Assembly (NCBI GenBank): GCA_902802945.1
Contig: CADCOC010000027.1
Location: 1 to 57,379 of the forward strand
DNA length: 57,379 nucleotides
Direction of reading: 5' to 3'
From: an uncultured bacterium
GTDB taxonomy: Bacteria > Verrucomicrobiota > Kiritimatiellia > RFP12 > UBA1067
In this document: one piece after another, positions 41,401 through 48,936 of the stretch
Position numbering within the stretch: position 1 is the first letter of the stretch
Layout of the letters: each line of letters begins with the position of its first letter
Notes under the pieces: model-generated
What the model saw: the letters and a program-made list of their open reading frames with translations, nothing else
What the model was told of the DNA's origin: nothing
The model's database searches: none
Made by a program: the position numbers and the translations under genes

Positions 41401-43410
41401 GTCGGGCAGCGTCCAGTGAAGATGCGCCTTGCCGCATTCATCAAGTCCCGTCTCTTTGAGCAGACGCTGGACCTTCTCGTGGTCGAGCGCGCCGCAACAC
41501 GGCGCGCCCGCCGGTCCGACGGTCCCGTCCTTCAGCACGTCCGCATCGGTCTTTCCGTTGTGAAACAGCCATCCCAGATGCGTCTCCAGCAGCTGGCCGG
41601 GGTTCATGCGCGAGAGGACGCCATGCGGGTTCAAGAGAATGTCAACCGTCACTGTCATGCCATCGGGAAGCTTCAGTTTCGGCATTTCCTTCGCAGGCAA
41701 CACCTTGGAGACGACGCCCTTGTTGCCGTGGCGTCCCATCAACTTGTCACCCGGCTCCAGGGCGAACGTGCGCGCAATGCGGTACTTCAGGCGGCCTACG
41801 AATCCCGGATCGCGGTTGAGCGGCTTCTCCTTGATTTCAGGCGGGTATTCAATCTGCACGAGCTTCGCGGGGGCGGCGTCGACATACCGGATCGTATGGG
41901 TCTGTTCCTTGCCGTTCGCAATCTTCTTGAATTCCGCAATGGCCGTACCCTCACGCAGAGGTGCCCCCGCCGAGAGGATTTTGGTACACGTCCAGCCCGG
42001 ATCAATGTCGAGCGCGTAGTCCTTCTCTTCAGTAACGGCCATTTCTTTCACAATCGCGTCGCTCACCACGACCGCGTCGTCGAGGTTCCAGCCATACCAG
42101 GGGATGTACGCGACAAGCAGGTCGCGTCCGATCTTCAGCTCGCCGCCGTCCGAGCATGTCGGACACAGCCCCGCGCGCTCCAGCGGACGCATAAATTCGA
42201 CAAGCCCCGCTTCGCCGCCGGACTTCACGCACGGTGCTTCCGCCCCGCTCACGGGCACGCCCTGGCGCATGTTCTTCGCGCCCATCATGCTGCGCGCGTC
42301 GTCGTTGTGGTTCAGGAACGGAATCAGCGATGTGCACCAGCTCACGTGCGTTGAGCACTGGGACAACGGGCGTCCCGCCCGTTGTGGCCGCGACAAGCGC
42401 GGCCCTCCCGCACTGGGACAACGGGCGTCTCGCCCGTTGCCTTCTGCCGCGACGATCTGTCCCGTCTCATCCACCCACGCCCCACGCGCGAGCTGTAGCT
42501 GGATACCCACCATCTCGGACTCGGGGCTCTCGATCGGGCAGATGCGCCCTTCGAACGAGGGGTGGTTCTGTCGGAATTCGGCAGGCAGAAACCCGACACG
42601 GCTTCGGCTCACCTTGTAGCGCTTGATGCCGCAGATGCGTCCGGCCGCCTCGAGAATGTTATCAGGACGGATCACGTCAAACCCGTTGAACCGCCGTTCA
42701 CCAATCGACGAAACAGGCACAAGCTCCCCCGCCAAATCACCCCAGCTATCTCGCGTTCCATCCTTCAAGACAAAGAAACGATAGTAAAGTCGCAAAATAC
42801 GGTTGCGCAGCCAAACAGGGAACGTCACCGCCATGCGGTGGCCCAAGTCATCGGCATCATAAGTTTCTATATTGTCCTGATTCGATTGCGCCCATTCCTT
42901 CAAGTCGGCGTAATCTAGTACCGCGTCATAGACGCCCGGAAAAAACTTTGCCCACCAATGGACGAAGGCAATGTCGTACTGATCTGACTTGGAGAGCTTT
43001 TCTCCACCGATGCGGATGAACCGTCCGTCCGGCAACCCCAGACGAAGCTCCAGCTCCTTGCCATTGGGCACGCGCACCTTGCGCAGACCCGGCATTTCAC
43101 CGAGCCAGGAACTCCAGACGAGCCGCTGGGGCGCGTCCTTGTTTTCGGCGCCGGTGCCGCGCATCACGAACACGCCGTGATACGGGAGGGAAATGCCAAA
43201 CTCGCGCGAGTCACCGTCCGAGAAGGAGATGCAGAACCGTCCCGTGAGGTCCACGTTGTTCGCATACGCGAATTTCGCGTCATCAGCAGTGGGAAGGATG
43301 AGCTTGACCTTATCCACGTCCGGTGCCACCTTCCGCAGGCAGTCCGTTGCGGATTGCCGCCAGGTTTCAAGCGTCTCCGCGTCATCGTCTTTGAACATCA
43401 GCCAATTCAT
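38467..43410 (-). CDS. fused beta-beta' RNA polymerase, compact and divergent
   Basis: 1647 residues in one chain, beta part first. Beta motifs: GRICPIESPES (288-298), SLIPFLNHNDDARSMMG (361-377), LLVAYIPWYGWNLDDAVVVS (431-450), GDKLMGRHGNKG (554-565, with both lysines that match E. coli K1065/K1073), LSRMNPGQLLETHLGW, and GGQRVGEMEMWALSAY. Beta' motifs: GVCDPAMFG, KWGVIELPEP, LGRRVDRSCRLVITPGP (1131-1147), MNRQPSLHKYSMQAF, GADFDGDEMA (1260-1269, metal aspartates D1262, D1264, D1266), a gap-free 28-residue bridge helix (1430-1457), a second zinc site with six cysteines (1466-1492), and a trigger loop GTQLSMKSAH (M1525, H1529 kept). The N-terminal beta' zinc ribbon, most beta lobes, and the long beta' insertions are missing. 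Two in-frame palindromic inserts lie at 323-352 and 893-904. Start ATG 43410 follows the DUF445 stop closely; TTG 43416 is the alternative. Position 1260 is Gly where E. coli has N458. Confidence 0.93.
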   Translation of the reverse strand: MNWLMFKDDDAETLETWRQSATDCLRKVAPDVDKVKLILPTADDAKFAYANNVDLTGRFCISFSDGDSREFGISLPYHGVFVMRGTGAENKDAPQRLVWSSWLGEMPGLRKVRVPNGKELELRLGLPDGRFIRIGGEKLSKSDQYDIAFVHWWAKFFPGVYDAVLDYADLKEWAQSNQDNIETYDADDLGHRMAVTFPVWLRNRILRLYYRFFVLKDGTRDSWGDLAGELVPVSSIGERRFNGFDVIRPDNILEAAGRICGIKRYKVSRSRVGFLPAEFRQNHPSFEGRICPIESPESEMVGIQLQLARGAWVDETGQIVAAEGNGRDARCPSAGGPRLSRPQRAGRPLSQCSTHVSWCTSLIPFLNHNDDARSMMGAKNMRQGVPVSGAEAPCVKSGGEAGLVEFMRPLERAGLCPTCSDGGELKIGRDLLVAYIPWYGWNLDDAVVVSDAIVKEMAVTEEKDYALDIDPGWTCTKILSAGAPLREGTAIAEFKKIANGKEQTHTIRYVDAAPAKLVQIEYPPEIKEKPLNRDPGFVGRLKYRIARTFALEPGDKLMGRHGNKGVVSKVLPAKEMPKLKLPDGMTVTVDILLNPHGVLSRMNPGQLLETHLGWLFHNGKTDADVLKDGTVGPAGAPCCGALDHEKVQRLLKETGLDECGKAHLHWTLPDGRKVTTASPIVVGYQHFFRLHHIPALKAQARRGGKDALYSCATGQAAHGRLIGGGQRVGEMEMWALSAYPGSEPIIADLLRNSDAVAVKGAGKPALDQTGFSQVLSAHLAAMLIKMDVNAKKKTVSFSRMSDNELLKRIGLNEEQNRKGRTIGKASAVAVHSAQFRCPKDSARLAFGGMRFTWNGGDKRNTLSLASLLSLFGVTIKGPLEESNGNYWMRVSGACNGRDARCPSREDCLEVLPIWGTKGGSATTLSLEVKTSALGIDGVGDVRCFIKRKVNAGEVLRRMCLKTSDKQAESIGDALVLCPCELCSASKPGERFLLKAANEQNEMAEGGVCDPAMFGSLNEAFVCAEEEKWGVIELPEPIDYPAKALTGKNLSNQPKLRYVPVLPLRYRVGYEGEEDPFGYGSIVAACDRYAKAQTEEEKTKALTQIEKAVATVFQILRDACCGKHGLVRREGLGRRVDRSCRLVITPGPDLAFDEVGVPASILWELLADRVAGETADGHPLSSHGATAAGFSWRSPKRGGVPTITEKVQALETYLEHDPLWMLMNRQPSLHKYSMQAFKVKVLKPADGEVFRLQPLSCKGFGADFDGDEMAGYLPLSDAAQEALPRLAPSANLFSAGNGQITPNYDRDFVMGAYLVCARDSGAAKKRLEEHCKQGEAESVLKDARAAFEKCTEEGVSFGYYDLVVYDGKNGFAADMVNSGANGAKQIKQFTNPRGLLATGKLGFVPSEEVKRKFDIQGSLVGGMSWEDIFWSSFNARASMCDKKLNTGKAGDLTRCLVYALRPVTITCKKCKTPDGGKRSILNCGCETGICAACYGALSDGTLPEVGYPAGLIAAQSIGERGTQLSMKSAHAGKSQVDIEFVRALILSGKKAKTYDEFYKCLCGEDGAITPYRDLDPRHVQLLWRVLVGYGTKSLNGALKKVDEGKDMESVARRANKETILKLLSGEMRDIPLSSPSAQVMFNSFAAGA
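40702..40730 (-). repeat. in-frame palindromic element, NGRDARCPS type (copy 1)
   Basis: ACTGGGACAACGGGCGTCTC followed by GCCCGTTGC on the plus strand; arms CAACGGGCG and CGCCCGTTG flank a short loop. Read on the minus strand in frame as NGRDARCPS, residues 895-903 of the fused RNA polymerase, in the junction between the beta and beta' parts. Matches the copy at 42412-42440 base for base. Confidence 0.88.
42357..42384 (-). repeat. palindromic element, NGRDARCPS type (copy 2, different frame)
   Basis: Same palindrome as copies at 40.7 and 42.4 kb with one base changed (GTCCCGC for GTCTCGC). In the RNA polymerase frame it reads QRAGRPLSQ rather than NGRDARCPS. It lies 27 bases from the next copy, separated by a different hairpin. 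Confidence 0.85.
42386..42404. repeat. GGCCGCG hairpin between two palindromes
   Basis: Arms GGCCGCG and CGCGGCC with loop ACAAG. The 14 bases GCGCGGCCCTCCCG (42397-42410) recur exactly at 52842-52855, next to the other in-frame palindrome family, so the elements share modules. Confidence 0.75.
42412..42440 (-). repeat. in-frame palindromic element, NGRDARCPS type (copy 3)
   Basis: 29 bases identical to copy 1 at 40702-40730. Read in frame as NGRDARCPS (residues 325-333). It sits in a loop just before the beta segment SLIPFLNHND, a region where bacterial beta subunits vary in length. Confidence 0.88.
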
Positions 43411-43412
43411 AA

Positions 43413-44645
43413 TCAAATCCGCGTCAGCAATTGGAGCGAACCAACTATTGCGCCTAGAATGAAGCCCAGCACCTGCACGGCGCAGAGATTCTCGGACATG
43501 AACTCGTCAAGCGTCTGGTGAAACGTCGCGACGGACATGCCGTCGACAGCTTCCGTTACGCGCTGTTCAAGCCGGAGCTTGTCGAGAATCGCCTGCTTGT
43601 TCTCGCCGATGAGCTGGGCGACCTTCACGCCGACCTTTGGCAGCACGCCCTTCTCAAGCTTTTCGCGCAGCATGTCGGAGGCGAATGCACGGTCGATGAG
43701 CGCGGGAACGTTCTCGCGGAGATACGTAGCAATGTAACGCTTGCCGCGTACCCTCATTTCGCGGATAATTCCGCCCATCACCTTCTGTCCTTCTTCGCCT
43801 TTCATCCACAGAGTGAGCTGGTCCGCGTATGCGAGAAGTTTCTCCCTCAACATCGTCTGAGTTGTCTCGCGCACCAGCCATCCGTCCAGCTTGGCCTTCA
43901 TGCTCTCATAATCGGCAAAGTTATTCATGACATAGTCCGTAATCGCATCCGCGCCTATGCCAAATGGGATCTTCTCGTTCAGTTTCTGCCGCAGGAAGGT
44001 GCGCAATTCACCGCGCACCTCCTCGATGATTCCGCCCGCGTTTTCGCGAAGTGCCTCAACCAGCTTTTCGACAATGAACCGCCGGGATCCCTCGCTCTTG
44101 ATTCGGGGCAGGATTCCCTCGTTCCATATCTTCGACCAGGTATCATCCGTCGCCAGGCTGTCAATGACGGCAAGGACCTGACGTTCCACGTAAGGCGACA
44201 CGAACTCGACGATCTCGGCTTCATGCTCAACAAGATACCGTTGAATCCAGTCGCGGAGCTGAGTCATCCGCCGCGTGTCGTTCACAAACGCCAGTACCTC
44301 ACCCTTCATCTCCTCGACGAGCGCATCGGGGTTGAGCAGTTTCTTCCCGACCATGTTGCCGAGCGAGACGGCCATTTCGCGTTTCTGCCTCGGGATAATA
44401 CCCTGGATGCGTCCGCCCAGATGCGGCTCGTACGGTCTGAACAGATACCAAAGCGCCAGCCAGTTCGTGATGTATCCGACGGCTCCCGCAAGCAATATCG
44501 GCATAAACCAGCCAAGATACCGGTCAATACCCGCCGCCGTATCCACAGAGATCAGCAGCCGCGCCACCACATAGATGACCTCAAGGCCCAGCACTATCCA
44601 GCTGAACCGGTTGAAAAACCTATCCCATGTTTTCCACGCATCCAT
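43413..44645 (-). CDS. DUF445 membrane-associated protein
   Basis: 410 residues; ATG 44645 with AGGTAGG upstream. N-terminal hydrophobic segments FSWIVLGLEVIYVVARLLI and WFMPILLAGAVGYITNWLAL, with the GYITNWLAL signature of DUF445; a C-terminal hydrophobic end (VQVLGFILGAIVGSLQLL) follows a long charged helical middle. The family is membrane-associated with unknown biochemical activity. Its stop overlaps the region just before the RNA polymerase start (TTGATTATG), so the two genes are coupled, an odd pairing for a polymerase. Confidence 0.85.
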   Translation of the reverse strand: MDAWKTWDRFFNRFSWIVLGLEVIYVVARLLISVDTAAGIDRYLGWFMPILLAGAVGYITNWLALWYLFRPYEPHLGGRIQGIIPRQKREMAVSLGNMVGKKLLNPDALVEEMKGEVLAFVNDTRRMTQLRDWIQRYLVEHEAEIVEFVSPYVERQVLAVIDSLATDDTWSKIWNEGILPRIKSEGSRRFIVEKLVEALRENAGGIIEEVRGELRTFLRQKLNEKIPFGIGADAITDYVMNNFADYESMKAKLDGWLVRETTQTMLREKLLAYADQLTLWMKGEEGQKVMGGIIREMRVRGKRYIATYLRENVPALIDRAFASDMLREKLEKGVLPKVGVKVAQLIGENKQAILDKLRLEQRVTEAVDGMSVATFHQTLDEFMSENLCAVQVLGFILGAIVGSLQLLTRI

Positions 44646-44713
44646 AATCCTACCTAGTTAGAGGAAACTTCTCTCGGCCATCGACAATACCGCAAATCGG
44701 CAATTACCTTTAC

Positions 44714-47536
44714 TCATTGGTTCCGCTGGAAGGCGGACGCGGCGGCGGGATGGTCGGTGTTGATGTAGTCTAGGCCAAGTTCCCGCGCAAGACGCCAAGC
44801 CTCTGGATTGTCGGGATAACCCCACAGACGGAACTTGCAGCCCTTCGCGTGGGCCTCGCGGACGGCAACGCGGATTTTTTCCTTGTCCGCCTCGGACATC
44901 TCTCCTGAGCGCCATTTGGTGTAGGCACGCGCGTAGTGGCTGATGAGCGGTACGCGCTTGTACTGCTCGTCGGCCAGCTTCTTGGTGGGCGGCACGTCAA
45001 AGAACACATAATCGGGATAGGCGAAGAAATCCGTAATCTCGGAATGGTCGCCCGTTACCGTCAACCTCGCCGCAGAGGGGTTCTTCGCGATGGCAAAGCA
45101 GTCGTGATAGCCCTCCTTCTCAACCATCTCCACCAGACGGTCGAGCGCCGGCTTCCCGTTTTTGAGGTCGATAAGCAGCTGGAGCGGCTTTCCGTTCGCG
45201 TAGGCACGTCCGCCGTTCTTGCGCATGACTTCACGCAACGGCTCCAGATAGAGACGGCGAAGCGTGTTCTCCTTTTTCAGATCCTTGCGCGAATGCGATA
45301 CGAGCAGATCGCCGTCCACAAGGAATATGTCGGCCTCGATGGAGTCAGCCCCCGCCTCGTATGCCCCCCAAAACGGACGCTTCTGCGCGTAGTCGTTGTG
45401 CGAATGGATGAGCATCTTCTTCTCGGACGACACGCGCAAGATCTCAAACAACTCTCCATCATAGCGTTCGGACAGTACGACCTCAAAGCCAACCTCCTCC
45501 AGCTCGCGCCCTGCCATCTCCGACACGCGCTCGCCCTTCGCGCCCTTCAGGACGGCGTACTTCGCATCAGGATCAAGCCCTCTCACGGCGACGCGGCGTG
45601 AACGTTCCACCGCGTTGTGGCGGAACACGCCCACGAGGCCGCCGCTCTTTGTTTCTGTGTTGATACGCGCGAAACCGTCCCACGCGCCTTCCTGCGGCTC
45701 TCCGAATCCGGGGAGGTCCTGGCGGAACGACATAATGCCATGCCGCGCCTCAAGTTCCTTGAGCCAGCCGGCCCATTCCCTGTATTCGGCACGTTCGGCA
45801 AGAGAAAGCTTGCGGGGATCGCCGAGCATGATAGGAAGCGTCCCCGCAAGCGATTTGAAAGACAGCAGATGGTTGTCGCCGTTCAGGTGGAGATTGCCGA
45901 TCACGAGCGACGTCGCCGGCAACGCAGGCGTGCGGCCCCACGCAAGACTGCGCACGTAGAGGCGTCCGTCCTCGTTAGACCGAATGTTGGAGAGCCAGTT
46001 ACCCTCGGCATGCTTCGCGATACCGTAGTCCATGAGGAAGGTCTTGCCGGCCGTCTCGAACGTGCAGTCGATAAAGAGGTCCGGCGCGGCCTCGTGCAGT
46101 TCGTCGAAGAGCTTCATGCAGCCCGTGAGGATCGCGTCGTAGGAATCCTCGTGTCCGCGATGTCCGGGATGGTCCTTCGCGTAGCAGCCCGTGCGCACGT
46201 CGTTATAGACGTAGGCGCTCGTGGCGATCGCGAGGTCGAGCTTCACGTAGGCGAGGCCGTGGTCCCGCACGAGGCCGAGGATCTTGTCCCGGATGTATTC
46301 GCGCCAAGGCGTCCCCATACAGGCCGTGCGCGTGTTTCCGTGCGTGGTGTGCAGGTTGGAGAGATTCCCCGACTTGTCCTTCACGAACCACTCGGGATGT
46401 TCCTTCATGGGGGCGGACGCCGGATCGGCCCACGCGAGCGAGAGCCAAAGCCCCGGCCTCATGCCCTTCGACTTGATGTAGTCGAACACGGGCTTGAGTC
46501 CGCCTGGGAACTTATTCTCGTCAACCGCCCAGTCGCCCCGGCCATACTTGCCGTCGGAAATGTTGATCTGCCAGCCGTCGTCGATCACGAACTCCTCGAT
46601 CCCGCACTCCGCCGCCGCGTCGGCGAGTTCGCGGATGAGCTTCGCGTCGATGTGCGTGAGGAACGGCACCCACGTGTTGTAGACGAACATGGGCTTCTTC
46701 GGAATCGCCTCCACCCGCACGCCCATGTGTCTGCGCACGTATCCCGAAACAGCCCCTTCCACGACGCGCGACGGATCGGGACACTTCGAGTACGGCGCCG
46801 TGAACACCGGCATGGCCGTCCAGCTCTCGCCGGGCTTCAGCCATTTCCTGAACGGATACCGCTCGCCGACATGTGGCGTACCCGAAACGATGTAGCTGCC
46901 GTCCTGGAACGCGGTCGTGCGCTTCATCGTGGAGACGCCTTCGTTGCCGACGGCGATGCCACACCGCCTACTGTAGTCGTGTGCCACGACGAGCGGGTCG
47001 TTCCAGTCGCCGATATAGACGCTCCCCTCCTCGCGGTAGCGCCCGAAGTGGCGCATGACGCGGGAGTTGGTGCAGCCGAGCGTCGCGAGGCGGAACGTCT
47101 CCACGTCAACGTCCTCGATCGCGATGTCCTTCTCGCCCTTGTTCGCGACGGCGAGCGTCTTGCGGACGAGCACAAGGCCGGGATACGTGGTGTAGGTAAG
47201 TTCGATTCCCACCTTGCCGTCGGACGATACGCCCGTCACGGTCGTCGTGCGTGCGCCGCCCTTCGTCTCGCTCTTCACGACCTTGACGTCCTTCCAGGTC
47301 GACCATCCGGCGTACATCGTGCCATTGACACGGAACGCGAACTCGGGCGAACCGTTGCGCATGAACTCCGTGCCGTCGGAGACCTTGTACGACTTGCCGA
47401 GCAGATGCCCGCCGCGAAGATCAAGACTGCGTGAAAGGTTCCCGGAGGCAACCTCAACAGAACCCTCTGCGGGCTGTGCCGCGCCACACATCGCCGCCGT
47501 GCAGACGAATGCGAAAAGCAATTGAATTTTTTTCAT
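44714..47536 (-). CDS. secreted GH36-like glycosidase fused to GDPD-like domain
   Basis: 940 residues with a signal peptide (MKKIQLLFAFVCTAAMCGAA). Residues 280-560 form a GH36/alpha-galactosidase-like barrel: FVIDDGWQINISDG, MRPGLWLSLAWADP, and AYVKLDLAIAT with the likely nucleophile aspartate. The usual acid/base region is changed (DCTFETAGKTF), so activity is not assured. From about residue 700 a glycerophosphodiester phosphodiesterase-like domain begins: HSHNDYAQKRPFWGAYEAG, SIEADIFLVDGDLLVSHSRK. Such a fusion may degrade a glycosylated lipid or teichoic-acid-like polymer. The promoter-like TATAAT lies just before the start (see entry). Confidence 0.88.
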   Translation of the reverse strand: MKKIQLLFAFVCTAAMCGAAQPAEGSVEVASGNLSRSLDLRGGHLLGKSYKVSDGTEFMRNGSPEFAFRVNGTMYAGWSTWKDVKVVKSETKGGARTTTVTGVSSDGKVGIELTYTTYPGLVLVRKTLAVANKGEKDIAIEDVDVETFRLATLGCTNSRVMRHFGRYREEGSVYIGDWNDPLVVAHDYSRRCGIAVGNEGVSTMKRTTAFQDGSYIVSGTPHVGERYPFRKWLKPGESWTAMPVFTAPYSKCPDPSRVVEGAVSGYVRRHMGVRVEAIPKKPMFVYNTWVPFLTHIDAKLIRELADAAAECGIEEFVIDDGWQINISDGKYGRGDWAVDENKFPGGLKPVFDYIKSKGMRPGLWLSLAWADPASAPMKEHPEWFVKDKSGNLSNLHTTHGNTRTACMGTPWREYIRDKILGLVRDHGLAYVKLDLAIATSAYVYNDVRTGCYAKDHPGHRGHEDSYDAILTGCMKLFDELHEAAPDLFIDCTFETAGKTFLMDYGIAKHAEGNWLSNIRSNEDGRLYVRSLAWGRTPALPATSLVIGNLHLNGDNHLLSFKSLAGTLPIMLGDPRKLSLAERAEYREWAGWLKELEARHGIMSFRQDLPGFGEPQEGAWDGFARINTETKSGGLVGVFRHNAVERSRRVAVRGLDPDAKYAVLKGAKGERVSEMAGRELEEVGFEVVLSERYDGELFEILRVSSEKKMLIHSHNDYAQKRPFWGAYEAGADSIEADIFLVDGDLLVSHSRKDLKKENTLRRLYLEPLREVMRKNGGRAYANGKPLQLLIDLKNGKPALDRLVEMVEKEGYHDCFAIAKNPSAARLTVTGDHSEITDFFAYPDYVFFDVPPTKKLADEQYKRVPLISHYARAYTKWRSGEMSEADKEKIRVAVREAHAKGCKFRLWGYPDNPEAWRLARELGLDYINTDHPAAASAFQRNQ

Positions 47537-47543
47537 GTGGCGT

Positions 47544-47549
47544 ATTATA
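47544..47549 (-). promoter_or_regulatory. TATAAT just upstream of GH36/GDPD start
   Basis: The minus strand reads GGTATAATACGCCAC before ATG 47536: only seven bases separate the hexamer from the start, and no ribosome site is visible. This would fit a leaderless transcript, or chance. No -35 is obvious. Confidence 0.3.
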
Positions 47550-47684
47550 CCATCATTTCACGTTGGCGACGATGAGAAAACAGCATAAAAGCGTTTTGTG
47601 CGTTCACCAAAATGCCATAAACACTCATAAGTTTTGGGAAACTATCGGCGGTCATATCCTGCGCGGAGTCTGTCCACTCAACGG

Positions 47685-48875
47685 TCAGTCTCCGAAGATG
47701 CGGTCGGTGCCACGCACGAGGAACGGGCGGTCGAGTCCGTCCGCGAGGTACTCGCGCACGGCTATGAAGAGCGGCTCCATTAGCTCGTCGAACGTGTAGG
47801 TGCGCGTGGGCTTGGCCTTGGGTGGCTTGATCGGCCGGTCGAACGACACGGAACATTCGAGCGTGAGCGTAAGCGCGCCGGAGGCGAGCGCCAGCACGGT
47901 GTTGAGGTTGATCGTGCTGGTCGGCGTGCGGTTTGCGCTGATCTTGCCTGCCCTGAGCCCCGCCGCGTGGATTGCCGCGTTGATGCGGTCTGAGATCGCG
48001 TTCACCCGCTCGACCTTGGCGGGAAGGTCCACCGCGCTCGGGGTGATGGCGCTCGGCGCGTGTTCGTAGGAGTGCCCGTTCAGCACGGCGTCGACGCGCC
48101 AGCGCGCGGCGAGGTTCAGGATGCCGCGCGCCTCCGCCGTGCGGATGTCGCCCGGCGTGGCGTCGTGCATGATGTTGTAGCCGTCGGCGTTGGGGTATCC
48201 GCCGGGATACGACACCTTGTCGAGCGGAAGCGGGAACCACGACTTGCTCCCGCGCCACCCGACGAGCGAGCCGTCCTTCCACGTGCCCTGCGATGCGGCG
48301 CGGAAGTCGTGCCACGCGACGCCGCGCAGATGGTCGGGCGAGATGGCGCGTCCGTCCATGTTCGCGCAGGGCACGATGATGAAGCGGTACTTCGCGATGA
48401 GGTCGGTGAGCTCGCGGTGCGTCTTGCCGCGAAAGTCCCTGCCGGTCTCCAGCGCCTGGATGAGGTTCATCGTTCCGGCCACGCATTCGGGTTCCGCGCC
48501 GTGGACGCCCGCGAGGAGAAAGAACGTCTGCTTCACGGGAGGGGGATTCCCCATGTAGTTCTTCCACGTGGTGGAGGATGCGCCGGCGGACCAGTTCGTC
48601 TGCGGCGGCGCGTCGGGGAAGTCGCCGTAGAAAAGCGCGTACACGGGATAGCCCAGCGGCGTGTGCGCGATGATTTCCCTGCGCGAGCATTTCGTCGCCC
48701 GCTCGCAAATGTCAATGATCTCCTGCGGACGCACCTTCCAGAAGTCGGGGCGCGGTTCGAGTCCGTGCAGCTCAATCGGCTTGAACCGCGTCGGCCTGAT
48801 ATCCGCACCTGTCTTGGCGAGGAGCGGCAGCGCCGCACCAACCGCCATGTTGGCCATGAATTCTCTTCTGTTCAT
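47685..48875 (-). CDS. Tat-type secreted M14-family zinc carboxypeptidase-like protein
   Basis: 396 residues starting MNRREFMANMAVGAALPLLA, a twin-arginine (Tat) signal. M14 motifs: LAGVHGAEPECVAG gives the first zinc HxxE, NGHSYEHAPS gives the later histidine, and LTLECSVSFD the catalytic glutamate. The chain is longer than the smallest M14 domain because of a C-terminal helical part. It should cleave peptide or amide bonds, in wall peptides or host proteins, outside the cytoplasm. A gap of about 150 bases lies before the GH36 gene. Confidence 0.87.
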   Translation of the reverse strand: MNRREFMANMAVGAALPLLAKTGADIRPTRFKPIELHGLEPRPDFWKVRPQEIIDICERATKCSRREIIAHTPLGYPVYALFYGDFPDAPPQTNWSAGASSTTWKNYMGNPPPVKQTFFLLAGVHGAEPECVAGTMNLIQALETGRDFRGKTHRELTDLIAKYRFIIVPCANMDGRAISPDHLRGVAWHDFRAASQGTWKDGSLVGWRGSKSWFPLPLDKVSYPGGYPNADGYNIMHDATPGDIRTAEARGILNLAARWRVDAVLNGHSYEHAPSAITPSAVDLPAKVERVNAISDRINAAIHAAGLRAGKISANRTPTSTINLNTVLALASGALTLTLECSVSFDRPIKPPKAKPTRTYTFDELMEPLFIAVREYLADGLDRPFLVRGTDRIFGD

Positions 48876-48936
48876 CTTTTTCTGCCTTTCTTTCCACTGA
48901 CGTGTGCTTTCTTACTGTCGAAGCAGCCCGATATGT

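Noticed and set aside
40918..42354. Long plus-strand open frame opposite the fused RNA polymerase
   Set aside because: Mirror of a high-GC coding strand; low-complexity Arg/His-rich translation with no motifs.
38464..43410. Idea that beta and beta' are two genes wrongly read through
   Set aside because: The frame is unbroken from the DUF445 stop to the next gene, and the linker contains coding-like sequence without a start site or ribosome site between the two parts.
45617..47434. 605-residue plus-strand open frame opposite the GH36/GDPD gene
   Set aside because: Antisense shadow in GC-rich coding DNA; no ribosome site, no domain.
47545..48708. Long arginine-rich frame antiparallel-shifted within the M14 peptidase gene
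   Set aside because: It is an out-of-frame shadow; composition is typical of GC-rich third positions, while the M14 frame has signal peptide and all motifs.
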